A stretch of DNA of 64,000 nucleotides from Sphingomonadales bacterium. GTDB lineage: Bacteria > Pseudomonadota > Alphaproteobacteria > Sphingomonadales > Sphingomonadaceae. Of this stretch, positions 37,553 to 46,160 are shown one piece after another. The notes below the pieces were generated by a model. It worked only from the letters and a program-made list of their open reading frames with translations, made no database searches and was not told where the DNA came from. The stretch is taken from positions 1 to 64,000 of the forward strand of contig JAGWMZ010000023.1 of NCBI GenBank assembly GCA_028871475.1, given 5' to 3'. The translations under genes and the position numbers were made by a program. Numbering within the stretch: position 1 is the stretch's first letter; every line of letters begins with the position of its first letter.

Positions 37553-39919
37553 TCAAAAATGGCGTGTCACCGTCATTTTGACCGTCAATGGCTGCTGCGG
37601 CGTATATTGCGCCTGCGCCGCGCGAAAGGGATTGCCATAGGCAAAGAGGTTGCCAGCCCGGTTCAGCGGATTGCTGATCGAGAAGGACACCGTGGTGCGC
37701 GGCCAGGTCCAGCTGTTCTCGATCATGCTGTCGAGCACCCGCCCCATGGCGCGGTCAAGCTGAGGCTCGAAGCTCAGGCGGGCAGGCCCGCTATAGCGCA
37801 GTGACAGGCGCAGCAGGCCTTGCGCCCCGCCAAGTCGGAGGTGTCGTTCGACAGAGCCTCGCAGCGTATAATCGGGAATGGCGGGCAGGCGCGTATCCGC
37901 CAGCGTCTGCCCCAAGACATTTCTGACAAGATGTGCCGACTGCGCTGTTGCCCCCAGCGAGATCCGCCACGCGGAGCTGATCGGCAGGGATAATGCGGCT
38001 TCGGCGCCAATGATCTTTGCGTCGCCCGCGGTGCGTGTTTCGATCAGTCCATTGGCCAGTAGCATGTCTGACTGAACATCGTCCCACCAATCGTAAAAGG
38101 CGCTGAGTTCCAGTTGTCCGCCATCCCGCCATTCTTCGCGCCAGCCGGTCGCGATGGTGGCAATATTGTCGCCGGGGTAGGCATGGATCTGCCCGCTGCT
38201 CTCGAAATCAAGCCCGCCTTGCCGAAAGGCTGAATCATAGCGCAGATAAAGCGTCCGCCCGTCATGCGGCCGCCAGGTCAGCGCGGCAGACGGGGTGATG
38301 CCAAAGCGGGTGGTTTCCAGCCTGGCTTGAGCAGTGGTGCTGGCGCGTGAGACATCAAGCGCACTGCGAAACAGCCGCCCGCCGCCATCGATCGTCAAAG
38401 ACTGTGTCAGCGGTAGGCTCGCGTCGAGATAAAGCCCCGTATCGGTCGCCACACGTCGCGAGGTGTCGATCGTCACGCCGTTTCCGGCGCCGAGCGGTTG
38501 CAGCAAGCGTTCCTCATGCTCGCCCGCCTGAAGAAAGGACAGGCCGGCGAGCCAGTGGATAGGGCCCAGTGCGCCATCGAAGCGGATCTCGCTGTCCCAG
38601 ACGTGATAGTGCCGATCGTCGATAAAGGCGCCGGGATTGGCCAGACCCAGCGATTGCGCGCCCGATGTGGCATCGAGTTGGTCACGCACTTCCTGCCATG
38701 ACAGGCCTGAAACGATCACGGCATGAACGGTCCCGATCTGTCCCTCGGTCCTGATCGCGGCGTGATAGAGATCATTGTCATGGGGTTCGGGCAGTTGCGC
38801 CGGCCGTGACAGGCTGCCCGGCGCATAGACATACTGGCTGTCGCGAGCGTCGATATGCTGGGCAAGCCCGCTCAGGTCGATCCGCCAGCCGCCGCCCGGG
38901 TCGATCCCCAGCGTGGCCCGCTCGCCTGATATCAGCGTGGTGTTGCTGTCCTTGCGCGTGCCCGTGTCGATCCAGCCCGGCTCCCTGCTGCCATAGGCGA
39001 CCAGTCGCAGGCCGATCCTGTCCTTGGTCAACGGAAGGTTGAGGATGGCCGAACCACTGGCGCCCATGCCGCCGGAGGCGACAGCGCTGACCCCGGCCGA
39101 GGCGCTGGCCGAAAACCGGTCGAGCTGCGCGCTGTGCGAGACAATGTGATAAATGCCGCCCAGCGCGCCCGTGCCATAGAGCGATCCCTGCGGCCCCTTG
39201 AGCAGTTCCACGCGATCGACGTCGATCAGCCGCAAGTCCGGGTCGGGCGCGGCATAGGTCAGGCGCGTGTCGTCGATCATCACCGCAACGGTCGACTGGC
39301 TGGTGCCGTTGAAGGGGCTGTCGGCGACGCCGCGCAGGAACATGCGGTTGCGCCCGGGGCCCAGCGCCGTCATGGCCAGCCCGTCAAGACCGGCGGCAAT
39401 GGTCGCGGTGTCGCTTTGCGCATCATGGGTCTGCGCGTCGGACAGGGAAAGAACCGACATCGCGCGCGATATGTCGCGCAGGGCGATGGGCTGTTTGGCG
39501 GCGGTGACGATGATCGGGCCCGGCGCGGGCAATACCGCTGGCCTTGCCCGCGCCGGGCGGAGCGATGCGCGCCGGGCAGGTTCGATCCGCCACAGGGCAG
39601 GGCCCAGCGCAACGGCCCGGGTCCCGGTTCCCCGCAGCATCCGCTCCAGCGCCTGGCCCACATTTGCGGCCTTGTGGCAGGGCTGCGTCCACACATCGGG
39701 TAGCACGCCCTGCGTGCCGATCGAAATGCCGGTCTGGCGGGCCAGTTCGCCCAGAGCCTGCCGCAAGGGGGCGGCGGGCACGCTGATGGCTGCGCGCTGG
39801 TCTTGCGGCGGGGTGTCCCGGGCCCTAGCGCGCGCGCAGGGACAGGCGACCACCAGCCCCGCGCACAAGATCCAGTCCCATGAGCCGGGCAAGATCGCTC
39901 GCTGTCTTCTGTCCTTCAC
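37553..39919 (-). CDS. TonB-dependent receptor with N-terminal STN signalling domain
   Basis: About 788 residues: signal peptide, STN/secretin-like domain (about 40-110: ISVPAAPLRQALGELARQTGISIG... GQALERMLRGTGTRAV), plug (about 135-260, IDVDRVELLKGPQGSLYGTGALGG) and a barrel ending in VTRHF. The STN domain in FecA-type receptors signals to FecR. The start codon is a GTG at 39919 overlapping fecR by 95 bases; a later start is possible. It closes the 13-gene run, preceded by FecR and the sigma factor, and likely imports the product or related ligand. Confidence 0.85.
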   Translation of the reverse strand: MKDRRQRAILPGSWDWILCAGLVVACPCARARARDTPPQDQRAAISVPAAPLRQALGELARQTGISIGTQGVLPDVWTQPCHKAANVGQALERMLRGTGTRAVALGPALWRIEPARRASLRPARARPAVLPAPGPIIVTAAKQPIALRDISRAMSVLSLSDAQTHDAQSDTATIAAGLDGLAMTALGPGRNRMFLRGVADSPFNGTSQSTVAVMIDDTRLTYAAPDPDLRLIDVDRVELLKGPQGSLYGTGALGGIYHIVSHSAQLDRFSASASAGVSAVASGGMGASGSAILNLPLTKDRIGLRLVAYGSREPGWIDTGTRKDSNTTLISGERATLGIDPGGGWRIDLSGLAQHIDARDSQYVYAPGSLSRPAQLPEPHDNDLYHAAIRTEGQIGTVHAVIVSGLSWQEVRDQLDATSGAQSLGLANPGAFIDDRHYHVWDSEIRFDGALGPIHWLAGLSFLQAGEHEERLLQPLGAGNGVTIDTSRRVATDTGLYLDASLPLTQSLTIDGGGRLFRSALDVSRASTTAQARLETTRFGITPSAALTWRPHDGRTLYLRYDSAFRQGGLDFESSGQIHAYPGDNIATIATGWREEWRDGGQLELSAFYDWWDDVQSDMLLANGLIETRTAGDAKIIGAEAALSLPISSAWRISLGATAQSAHLVRNVLGQTLADTRLPAIPDYTLRGSVERHLRLGGAQGLLRLSLRYSGPARLSFEPQLDRAMGRVLDSMIENSWTWPRTTVSFSISNPLNRAGNLFAYGNPFRAAQAQYTPQQPLTVKMTVTRHF

Positions 39920-40754
39920 CGAGCGTCAAAATCCCCGAAAACCGCCTCCCCAGCAAATCCGGCGGCAGGTCCACATGCACCCCCTCATAGCGCTCCAGAT
40001 CCTGTGCGACCAGTGTCAGCGGCGTGTCATCATAGGTCAATTGTCCATGCCGCCATGTGCCGACGGTCCGTTGATCGACAGGCTCCACCTGCGCCTGCCC
40101 ATCGGCCTGATCGTAAACCAGGGCATGACCGCTCGTCAGCGGGACAGAGCGTGCCAGTTCCGGCGAGGCGACGGAGAGCTGGCCCTGCGCGACAGCGATC
40201 CGCACGCTTTGCCCGTTGGTCTGGACGTCGAAGCGCGTCCCGATGTCGCGCAATTCGACCGGGCCGGCCGCAATCGTCATGGCCCGCTTGGGATTGTGGC
40301 GGATGTCGAAATAGGCGCCGCCTGACAGTTGCATCCTCGCGCCCGTCGCATCGCCCAGATCGAGCCGGCTGCGTGGCGCCAGCACAATGGCCGAGCCATC
40401 CGCAAGGGCAATGCGGCGCGAGCCCCCGCCGGTCGCATAATGGATGTCTGTCTGCCGGGGCGTGGCGGGCAGGTTGAGGGCGATGGTCAACATGGCGGCA
40501 ACCGCCGCTCCCGCCCCGGCCCACAGGCCCCAGCGACGTGGCTGTCGGGGCGTGTCGCCGGGTGCCCAGGCGGCCAGCAATGCGTCGCGATTGCGCTGCA
40601 GCATGGCATCGGCCCGCGCGATGTCGTCATAGCATGTCCGGTGGTCGGGCGCTTCTTCCAGCCAGCGGGTGAAGCCGTCCCAATCCATGTCGTCACGCGC
40701 ACTGGCCACATGCCACTGGGCCGCCTGGTCGATGATGGTCTGCTTCGCGGTCAT
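39825..40754 (-). CDS. FecR family anti-sigma / signal-transducing protein
   Basis: A 309-residue protein: N-terminal DUF4880 domain (AAQWHVASARDDMDWDGFTRWLEEAPDHRTCYDDI), one membrane segment (about 76-96) and a periplasmic FecR domain (about 105-220, with the GSRRIALADGSAIVLAPRSRL and YFDIRHNPKR signatures), plus a C-terminal STN-contact region. Start ATG overlaps the sigma gene stop (ATGA). It links the outer-membrane receptor to the sigma factor. Confidence 0.9.
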   Translation of the reverse strand: MTAKQTIIDQAAQWHVASARDDMDWDGFTRWLEEAPDHRTCYDDIARADAMLQRNRDALLAAWAPGDTPRQPRRWGLWAGAGAAVAAMLTIALNLPATPRQTDIHYATGGGSRRIALADGSAIVLAPRSRLDLGDATGARMQLSGGAYFDIRHNPKRAMTIAAGPVELRDIGTRFDVQTNGQSVRIAVAQGQLSVASPELARSVPLTSGHALVYDQADGQAQVEPVDQRTVGTWRHGQLTYDDTPLTLVAQDLERYEGVHVDLPPDLLGRRFSGILTLGEGQKTASDLARLMGLDLVRGAGGRLSLRAR

Positions 40755-41392
40755 GACGATTGCTCCCCTGGCGCCTTGCCTCCGCTTTCGGGCTGTTGCC
40801 TCTCAGACGCCGCCGCTCCCGGCATTCCGCAGTCGATCAGCCGCGCGCGCAGATGTTTCATGGCCAGGGCGAGATGCTTTTCCACCCCGCTGCGGCTGAT
40901 CCCCATGATGCGGGCGACTTCGGGCTGGCTATGCTCGTCGAGACGGTAGAGTTGCAGCGCCTGACGCGCACCGGGCGGCAGCGCGGCCATGGCCCGGGTC
41001 AGTATCAGAACCTCCTGCGCCCTGACCAATTGCTCCTCGGCGTCTGGCGCCGGGTCGGGCCTGGCCTCTGGCAGCGGAGAGGATGGTGCCTCCTCGTCGA
41101 TCCAGGCCCGGTCGCGCGCCATGCCCCGCCGAGCCGACCGGGCGTGGTCGAGCACCAGATTGTTGGCCATGCGGAAGAGATAGGCCCGTCCATCGCTGAC
41201 CGGGCCCGAGGCGCGCGTGCCGATCCTGATCCACAGATCCTGAAACAGGTCCTCGGCCAGATCGGCATCGCCGCAACGTGCCGCCAGAAAGCGGCGCAGA
41301 GCGGCGCCATGCTGATGATAGAGCGCGGCCAGCCCGTTTTCAGCCGCCGGCTGCGCGATCTCGCCCGGTGTCTTGTCAGGATCGGTGAGCAT
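40751..41392 (-). CDS. FecI-type ECF sigma factor
   Basis: A 213-residue ECF sigma factor: sigma region 2 (LAEDLFQDLWIRIGTRASGP... AYLFRMANNLVLDHARS) and region 4 (LPPGARQALQLYRLDEHSQPEVARIMGISRSGVEKHLALAMKHL). ATG 41392 has AGAGG upstream; in-frame upstream codons are less likely. It starts 19 bases after the methyltransferase gene, so it can be transcribed with the biosynthetic genes. Confidence 0.92.
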   Translation of the reverse strand: MLTDPDKTPGEIAQPAAENGLAALYHQHGAALRRFLAARCGDADLAEDLFQDLWIRIGTRASGPVSDGRAYLFRMANNLVLDHARSARRGMARDRAWIDEEAPSSPLPEARPDPAPDAEEQLVRAQEVLILTRAMAALPPGARQALQLYRLDEHSQPEVARIMGISRSGVEKHLALAMKHLRARLIDCGMPGAAASERQQPESGGKAPGEQSS

Positions 41393-41411
41393 GCCTGCCT
41401 CTTTCATCGCC

Positions 41412-42053
41412 TTACACCATGGCCCGAACCAGAATACCATGGATCGAGCGCGTGATGGAGCAGGGCATGATGGCAATTTTCTCCCGCGGGAAGCCGCCCA
41501 CGACAAGCGCATGGACAAGGTCGTCCTCGTCAAACAGGCGATGGGTGCCGTGACGAGTGAAGGCCCAGCGCTCCATCGTGGCGCGATGGGTGACATAGGC
41601 CACGAGGCGCCCGCCCAGGCGCAACATCCGCCGCAGATCGCCGATCATGACGCCGTCGCTGTCACAGAAATAGAACATATTCAGCGCCAGCACCGCATCA
41701 AACGCACCCGCTGCAAACGGCAAGGCCCCCACTTGCGCAAGATGGATGCCGACGTGGCGGGCATGGGGTGGCTGGCGATAGAGCCCGAGCCGTGCCTCGG
41801 CCCGGCGCAACATGGTTGGCGACCAGTCCACGCAATCGATGCGGCAGATGGTGCGGAGCAGGAGCTGCTCGGCCGCGGCGCCCGTACCGCATCCGGCATC
41901 GAGCACCCTTTCCGCCTCGCGCGCGGCCAGCAGGTCGAGCGCGAGGCGGGTCGGCTTGCGGTTCGCCACATCCATCAAGACGCTCGTTACGGCTCCGCCA
42001 AGCCCTGAGGGGTGGAGCAATTGCCGGCCAAGGGCGCGCGCCAAGCCTGTCAT
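41412..42053 (-). CDS. Class I SAM-dependent methyltransferase
   Basis: A 213-residue methyltransferase with motif I VLDAGCGTGAAAEQLL (about 50-65), a second acidic strand IDCVDWSPTML, and FDAVLALNMFYFCDSD. No transmembrane segment. It lies 10 bases after the TPR gene in the candidate biosynthetic operon, so a tailoring or carboxyl methylation is possible; the substrate is unknown. Confidence 0.85.
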   Translation of the reverse strand: MTGLARALGRQLLHPSGLGGAVTSVLMDVANRKPTRLALDLLAAREAERVLDAGCGTGAAAEQLLLRTICRIDCVDWSPTMLRRAEARLGLYRQPPHARHVGIHLAQVGALPFAAGAFDAVLALNMFYFCDSDGVMIGDLRRMLRLGGRLVAYVTHRATMERWAFTRHGTHRLFDEDDLVHALVVGGFPREKIAIMPCSITRSIHGILVRAMV

Positions 42054-42063
42054 GCTGTCCCGG

Positions 42064-42702
42064 TCAGCCGATTTTGGCCAGCAGGGCCTGCACTTCGCGC
42101 CGCCGCCCGGCGTCCCAGGCGGGGCGCTGGGGATCGTGCGGGGCGTGCAAGGCCCTTTCCAAAGCCGCGCGTGCGCCCGCCTTGTCGCCCTGATCGTACA
42201 GGAAATCGCCCCAGAAGTAATTGGCGTCGAGCCCGCCGGGGTCCATGCCCAGCGCTTCGAGAAGCAGCCGCTTGGCCAGCCGATCGTCACCAAAGCCGAA
42301 AGGCGAGCCGGGCACTTTGTAATAGAGAACCCCAAGGCTCATGGCAGCGCCGCCGTGGCCGGCACGCGGGTCGATCCGGTAGGCCTGCTCGATCAGATCC
42401 TTCGCCCGCGTCGCCAGTGACAGCTTGTGGAAGATGTTGGCGCGGTTGGCCTCTTCACTGACGACAATCCCTTCCCACAGCAGCGGTTCGGCCCGCCCCG
42501 GATTATGGGCGACCAGATCGGCGGCCCGTTGGTCGAGTTGGGCCAGAGCCACGGTCTGGTGGCTCGATCCTTTCATTTCATAGGTGATATGCGCCCAGCC
42601 GTCGTTGATGCTTTTGACCTGTGCCGCCAGATCGGGCGCGGCGCCGGCCGGCCCGGCAAGAGCAAGGAGCAATCCTCCCAGAAAGGCGAGACGTCGTGTC
42701 AT
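42064..42702 (-). CDS. Exported TPR-like protein
   Basis: A 212-residue protein with a signal peptide (MTRRLAFLGGLLLALAGPAGAAP) and alpha-helical repeats resembling TPRs (RAEPLLWEGIVVSEEANRANI, KDLIEQAYRIDPRAGHGGAAMSLGVLYYKVPG, ALGMDPGGLDANYFWGDFLYDQGDKAGARAALERAL). ATG 42702 has AGAGG upstream. A periplasmic role in the operon is likely, for example assembly or export; specific function not assignable. Confidence 0.8.
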   Translation of the reverse strand: MTRRLAFLGGLLLALAGPAGAAPDLAAQVKSINDGWAHITYEMKGSSHQTVALAQLDQRAADLVAHNPGRAEPLLWEGIVVSEEANRANIFHKLSLATRAKDLIEQAYRIDPRAGHGGAAMSLGVLYYKVPGSPFGFGDDRLAKRLLLEALGMDPGGLDANYFWGDFLYDQGDKAGARAALERALHAPHDPQRPAWDAGRRREVQALLAKIG

Positions 42703-42745
42703 TGTGGCATCCTCTTTTGGTCCTGCAGCGATTTGGGGCATGAAT

Positions 42746-43501
42746 TCAGGAGAATTCGGCCTTGAGCCGGCGCAGTTGCGGGGCAATGCCCCGGTCAATG
42801 ATGCGGGGGGCGATGGCGTTGATCAGGCCGAACAACCGCTCCATCCGACCGACGGTGACCTGGGCCGCGCCCGATAGCATCGCCGCGCAGATGCGCGAGG
42901 CGACATCGTTTGGGTCGTCGGCGGTCATGCCCGCCACAGCCAGAAAGCGGTTGACGCTGTGGTTGTTGAAGGCGGTGCGCGCGGCGCGCGGGGCGACATG
43001 GGTCACGGTTACGCCGCTGCCGGCCAGTTCGCGCCCCAGCCCCTGGCTGAGAGCGGCAAGGCCCGCCTTGCTGCTGGAATAGGCGGCAAACCAGGGATAG
43101 GGGATCGCGCCAAGCACCGAGCCGACATTGACGATCTGGCCTGACCCGCGCGCCCGCATCGGCCCGGCCACGGCGCGGGCCAGCAGGGCGGGCACGGCCA
43201 GATTGATGCGGTAGCACAGGGCAAGCTGCGCCGGGTCCTGCTGCTCGTGCAGCCCGAAGGCGAGCACGCCGGCCAGATTGATGAGAATATCGGGCGGCTG
43301 GTTGCCAAGCGCTTCTGCCAGCCCGGCAAGGGCGGTGTCATCGTTGAGATCAGTCAGCCAGTCGGCCTGCGCGGCCGGGCAGGGCAGGCGGTCGACATTG
43401 GTGACATGCGCGCCCAGCTTGTGAAGCTGGTGGGCCAGCGGCAGGCCGATGCCGCCCGCGCCGCCGGTCAGCACAATGCGTTTGCCCTCAAGCCGGTTCA
43501 T
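42746..43501 (-). CDS. Short-chain dehydrogenase/reductase (SDR)
   Basis: A 251-residue SDR: TGGAGGIG cofactor motif near residues 13-20, NLAG near 75-78, catalytic Ser in NVGSVLGAIP and Tyr-x-x-x-Lys in YSSSKAG. The gene overlaps the ligase-oxidase fusion by 14 bases. SDR genes commonly accompany the thermostable-hemolysin-family and AMP-ligase genes. It probably reduces a keto or aldehyde intermediate. Confidence 0.9.
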   Translation of the reverse strand: MNRLEGKRIVLTGGAGGIGLPLAHQLHKLGAHVTNVDRLPCPAAQADWLTDLNDDTALAGLAEALGNQPPDILINLAGVLAFGLHEQQDPAQLALCYRINLAVPALLARAVAGPMRARGSGQIVNVGSVLGAIPYPWFAAYSSSKAGLAALSQGLGRELAGSGVTVTHVAPRAARTAFNNHSVNRFLAVAGMTADDPNDVASRICAAMLSGAAQVTVGRMERLFGLINAIAPRIIDRGIAPQLRRLKAEFS

Positions 43502-45521
43502 GCGCCGCCTCCAGATCGATCGAGCCAAAGACGCGGGCAAACAGGCCGAACATCGCTCGCGCCATGGTGACGATCGCCTGCCGATCCTCTTCGCCGGGCA
43601 GGCTGTCGACGAGATCGGCAAAGAAGATCATGTGATCCTGATCGAGCGCGCCATGCGAGGTGAGGTAGGTGAAGGCCTGCGGCGGCAGGCCGAGCCGGTC
43701 GGCCAGCGCATGGGCGCCGCGCTGCGCCAGGGCCACGCTGATGCTTTCGAGCACATAGACCATGCCGAAGAAGCAGACCGGATTGCCGGTGGCGATCTGG
43801 TCATAGGCGTGCTGGACCATGGCATGGGTGGCTGGCGCAGGATCGCTGTGGCGCGCAGCCTGCGCATCGCCGCCCGCCGCGGCAATGTCGGAGAGGATCC
43901 ATTCCTCATGGCCGGTTTCCTCGGCGATATAATCGTCGAGCGCGCGCACCAGTTCAGGGCGGTGGGCCAGACGCGCGCGCGCCGCGCGCATCAGCGGCAC
44001 CGTATGGCGCACATGGTGATAGGCCTGTGTCAGATAGGCAATATAGGCGCCAAGGCTGACCTCGCCCGCCAGCCCGGCGCGCACCTGCGGGGTGGAGAGA
44101 AAGGCGATGCGCTCGCGCACGGTCTCGGCTTCCAGCCTTGTGGAAAAGCGCGGTTCGCCGTCGAGCCACCGCGCGGCGATGGCTTTGCGGCGCAGGCGTC
44201 CGTTGCCGGTCAGCAGCCCGTTCATGGGGGTGAAATGGGCAACTTCGCGCCATTGCGCCACCCGGGCATAGGCGGGCAGGCGGGTGTTGGCACGCGCCAC
44301 CGCCGTGTCCAGATCGGCCTGCGGGTGCGCGGGCACCAGCAGCGCGCGCGGCATCGGCAGGCCATCGCCATAGACCATGGCCTGCATGATCTCGGGCTCG
44401 GCCAGCAGGGCTTCTTCCACCCATTCGGGCGAAATGTTGCGGCCATGGCTGGTGATCAGCAGATTGGACTTGCGACCTTCGATCCACAGGCGCCCGCGGT
44501 CGTCGATCCGCCCGATGTCGCCGGTGGGAAAGGGGCAGGGCGGCGGCGGCTGGCCGATCGCGCCCAGGCACAGCGGGCCATCCAGCATGATCTCCCCGTC
44601 AGGCGCCAGATGGACGCCCATATGGTCGAGCGCCCGGCCCACGGAGCCCGCGCCATCGGCATCCGCCCCCTCCAGCGCCACCACCGAGCCCGCCTCGGTC
44701 AGCCCATAACCCTGCCGCAACGGCAGGCCGAGCGCATGGGCCCGGGCAAGCAGTTCTCGCGGCACGCGCGCACCGCCCACGGCCAGAATGGTCAGGTCGG
44801 GCAGGCGCAGGCCGGTCACCTCGAGCACGCGCACAAGGCCCGCCAGATATTCGGGCACGAGAATGGTCGAGGTGATGCGCCATGTCGCCAGCGCATGGGC
44901 CATCATCGCGAAATCGGGGCGGAACGGATCGGCCAGCCCCGCCATGGCCTGTGGCGGGCAGACATAAGTGCCGCCGGCCAGCATGGTGGTGAACAGCCCG
45001 GCCACCGTTTCGAGCAGGATGCCCGGCGGCAGCAGTGCCAGATGGCGCCCGGCGTGATGGTTGCCGACCGCGCTGACCACCGAGCTGGCCACCTGCATCA
45101 TCTGCGCGGCGGACAGGCAGATGCCCTTGGGCGTGCCGGTGGACCCGGAGGTGAAGGTGATGCGCGCCGTGCCCATCGGCAGGGTGGGGGCCGAGGGGGA
45201 AGGGTCATGCTCCGCTTCCTCAGGCCAGCGGGCACCGCAGGCGACCATGGCATGCGCGCTCTGCTCGCTGGTGAAGAAGGCGGGGAGGGAAAGCACCGGC
45301 GTGCCCGATTTCAGCAGTGCCAGTTCGAGCGCCACGGCCTGCGGGCCATGGTCGAGCTGGAGGGCGACGGGGCGGTGCGAGGGCGCCAGGCCATGGCGCA
45401 GCGATGTGACCCGCGAAAGCAGCTCCGCGCGCGAAACCGGCGGCGTGGTGACCGGGTCCAGCGCGGGAACCAGAGCGTCGGCGGCGGCATGGCGCTTCAT
45501 CGCCTCGAAGAGGGTGTTCAT
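43488..45521 (-). CDS. Fusion of AMP-forming ligase and heme-oxygenase-like diiron oxidase domain
   Basis: A 677-residue two-domain enzyme. Residues about 1-440 are an ANL adenylating enzyme: TSGSTGTPKG (about 123-133), YGLTEAG, TGDIGR, and NGRLRRKAIA near the end. Residues about 490-677 are a heme-oxygenase-like diiron oxidase/oxygenase (HDO) fold: EETGHEEW (about 535) and DQDHMIFFADLVD (about 627) provide the expected carboxylate and histidine ligands, with VLESISVAL between. Other HDO proteins (UndA, BesC, SznF) perform oxidative C-C or C-N chemistry. Start ATG overlaps the hemolysin-family gene (ATGA). A fused ligase plus HDO suggests activation of an acid followed by oxygen-dependent modification. 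Confidence 0.85.
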   Translation of the reverse strand: MNTLFEAMKRHAAADALVPALDPVTTPPVSRAELLSRVTSLRHGLAPSHRPVALQLDHGPQAVALELALLKSGTPVLSLPAFFTSEQSAHAMVACGARWPEEAEHDPSPSAPTLPMGTARITFTSGSTGTPKGICLSAAQMMQVASSVVSAVGNHHAGRHLALLPPGILLETVAGLFTTMLAGGTYVCPPQAMAGLADPFRPDFAMMAHALATWRITSTILVPEYLAGLVRVLEVTGLRLPDLTILAVGGARVPRELLARAHALGLPLRQGYGLTEAGSVVALEGADADGAGSVGRALDHMGVHLAPDGEIMLDGPLCLGAIGQPPPPCPFPTGDIGRIDDRGRLWIEGRKSNLLITSHGRNISPEWVEEALLAEPEIMQAMVYGDGLPMPRALLVPAHPQADLDTAVARANTRLPAYARVAQWREVAHFTPMNGLLTGNGRLRRKAIAARWLDGEPRFSTRLEAETVRERIAFLSTPQVRAGLAGEVSLGAYIAYLTQAYHHVRHTVPLMRAARARLAHRPELVRALDDYIAEETGHEEWILSDIAAAGGDAQAARHSDPAPATHAMVQHAYDQIATGNPVCFFGMVYVLESISVALAQRGAHALADRLGLPPQAFTYLTSHGALDQDHMIFFADLVDSLPGEEDRQAIVTMARAMFGLFARVFGSIDLEAAHEPA

Positions 45522-46066
45522 GCGGCTTGACCCTGACGGCGGGGGGCCAGAAAGCCGGCGATCGCCTGTTGGGCCAGCGCGATCTCGCCAAGGCAGACCT
45601 GTGGAGCGAGGCTGTAATAATCGCCCCAATGGCCGAAGCCGGGCGGCAGGCGGTGAGCCTGGGCCGGAGCGAGCACATGAAATTGTATGCCCACCCGCCG
45701 GAACATCTGCCGCAATGGCCGGGTCAGCGTGGCGACGGCCAGCTCGCAATCCTGCGCCAGATCATTGGAGACCGTGCCCCACAGCGCGATCATCGCGAGC
45801 GCATGGTCGGCGGCGAAATTGCCGATTTCCACGATGCTGTCGCGCGCGACGGGGCGATTCAGTAAGGCGCTTGCGACAGCCTCGACCGGGGCATCGAGAT
45901 AGCATTCGAGAAACAGAGGCTGACGGCTTGCGCGACGGAACCCCAGCGCTGCCTTGCAGGGCGAGGTGCCGTGGCCACGATAGACCTCGAAATTGGGCAC
46001 CAGATCCGCGCCGAAGGATTGGGCATAACGCCGACGGATCATTTCGAAGGCTGGGCAACCGGTCAT
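45518..46066 (-). CDS. Thermostable hemolysin family protein
   Basis: A 182-residue member of the family named after the Vibrio thermostable hemolysin (PF12261). Markers: IRRRYAQSFGADLVPNFEVY, AALGFRRASRQPLFLECYLDAPVE, IVEIGNFAADH, and WGDYYSLAPQVCLGEI. The fold is GNAT-like, so the hemolysin name probably misleads, and an acyltransferase role is more likely. A GCAGGAG ribosome binding site precedes ATG 46066; 94 bases separate it from the ATP-grasp gene. It commonly occurs beside AMP-ligase and SDR genes, as here. Confidence 0.82.
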   Translation of the reverse strand: MTGCPAFEMIRRRYAQSFGADLVPNFEVYRGHGTSPCKAALGFRRASRQPLFLECYLDAPVEAVASALLNRPVARDSIVEIGNFAADHALAMIALWGTVSNDLAQDCELAVATLTRPLRQMFRRVGIQFHVLAPAQAHRLPPGFGHWGDYYSLAPQVCLGEIALAQQAIAGFLAPRRQGQAA

Positions 46067-46160
46067 ACACGCTCCTGCACGCTTGCAGGGCAGACGTCAC
46101 CGGCGGCCTTCCCCCTCAGTCATCACCGGCACGAGGGGCATGAAAATTTGCGCAAGGCCA

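Noticed and set aside
37279..37581. Plus-strand frame between tRNA-Asn and the receptor gene
   Set aside because: Lys/Ser-rich composition without ribosome binding site, and it overlaps the receptor 3' end.
43449..45530. Very long plus-strand open frame (about 690 codons) opposite the ligase-oxidase gene
   Set aside because: It is the antisense shadow of a gene with clear ANL and HDO motifs; composition is Arg/His/Gly-rich, with no family match.
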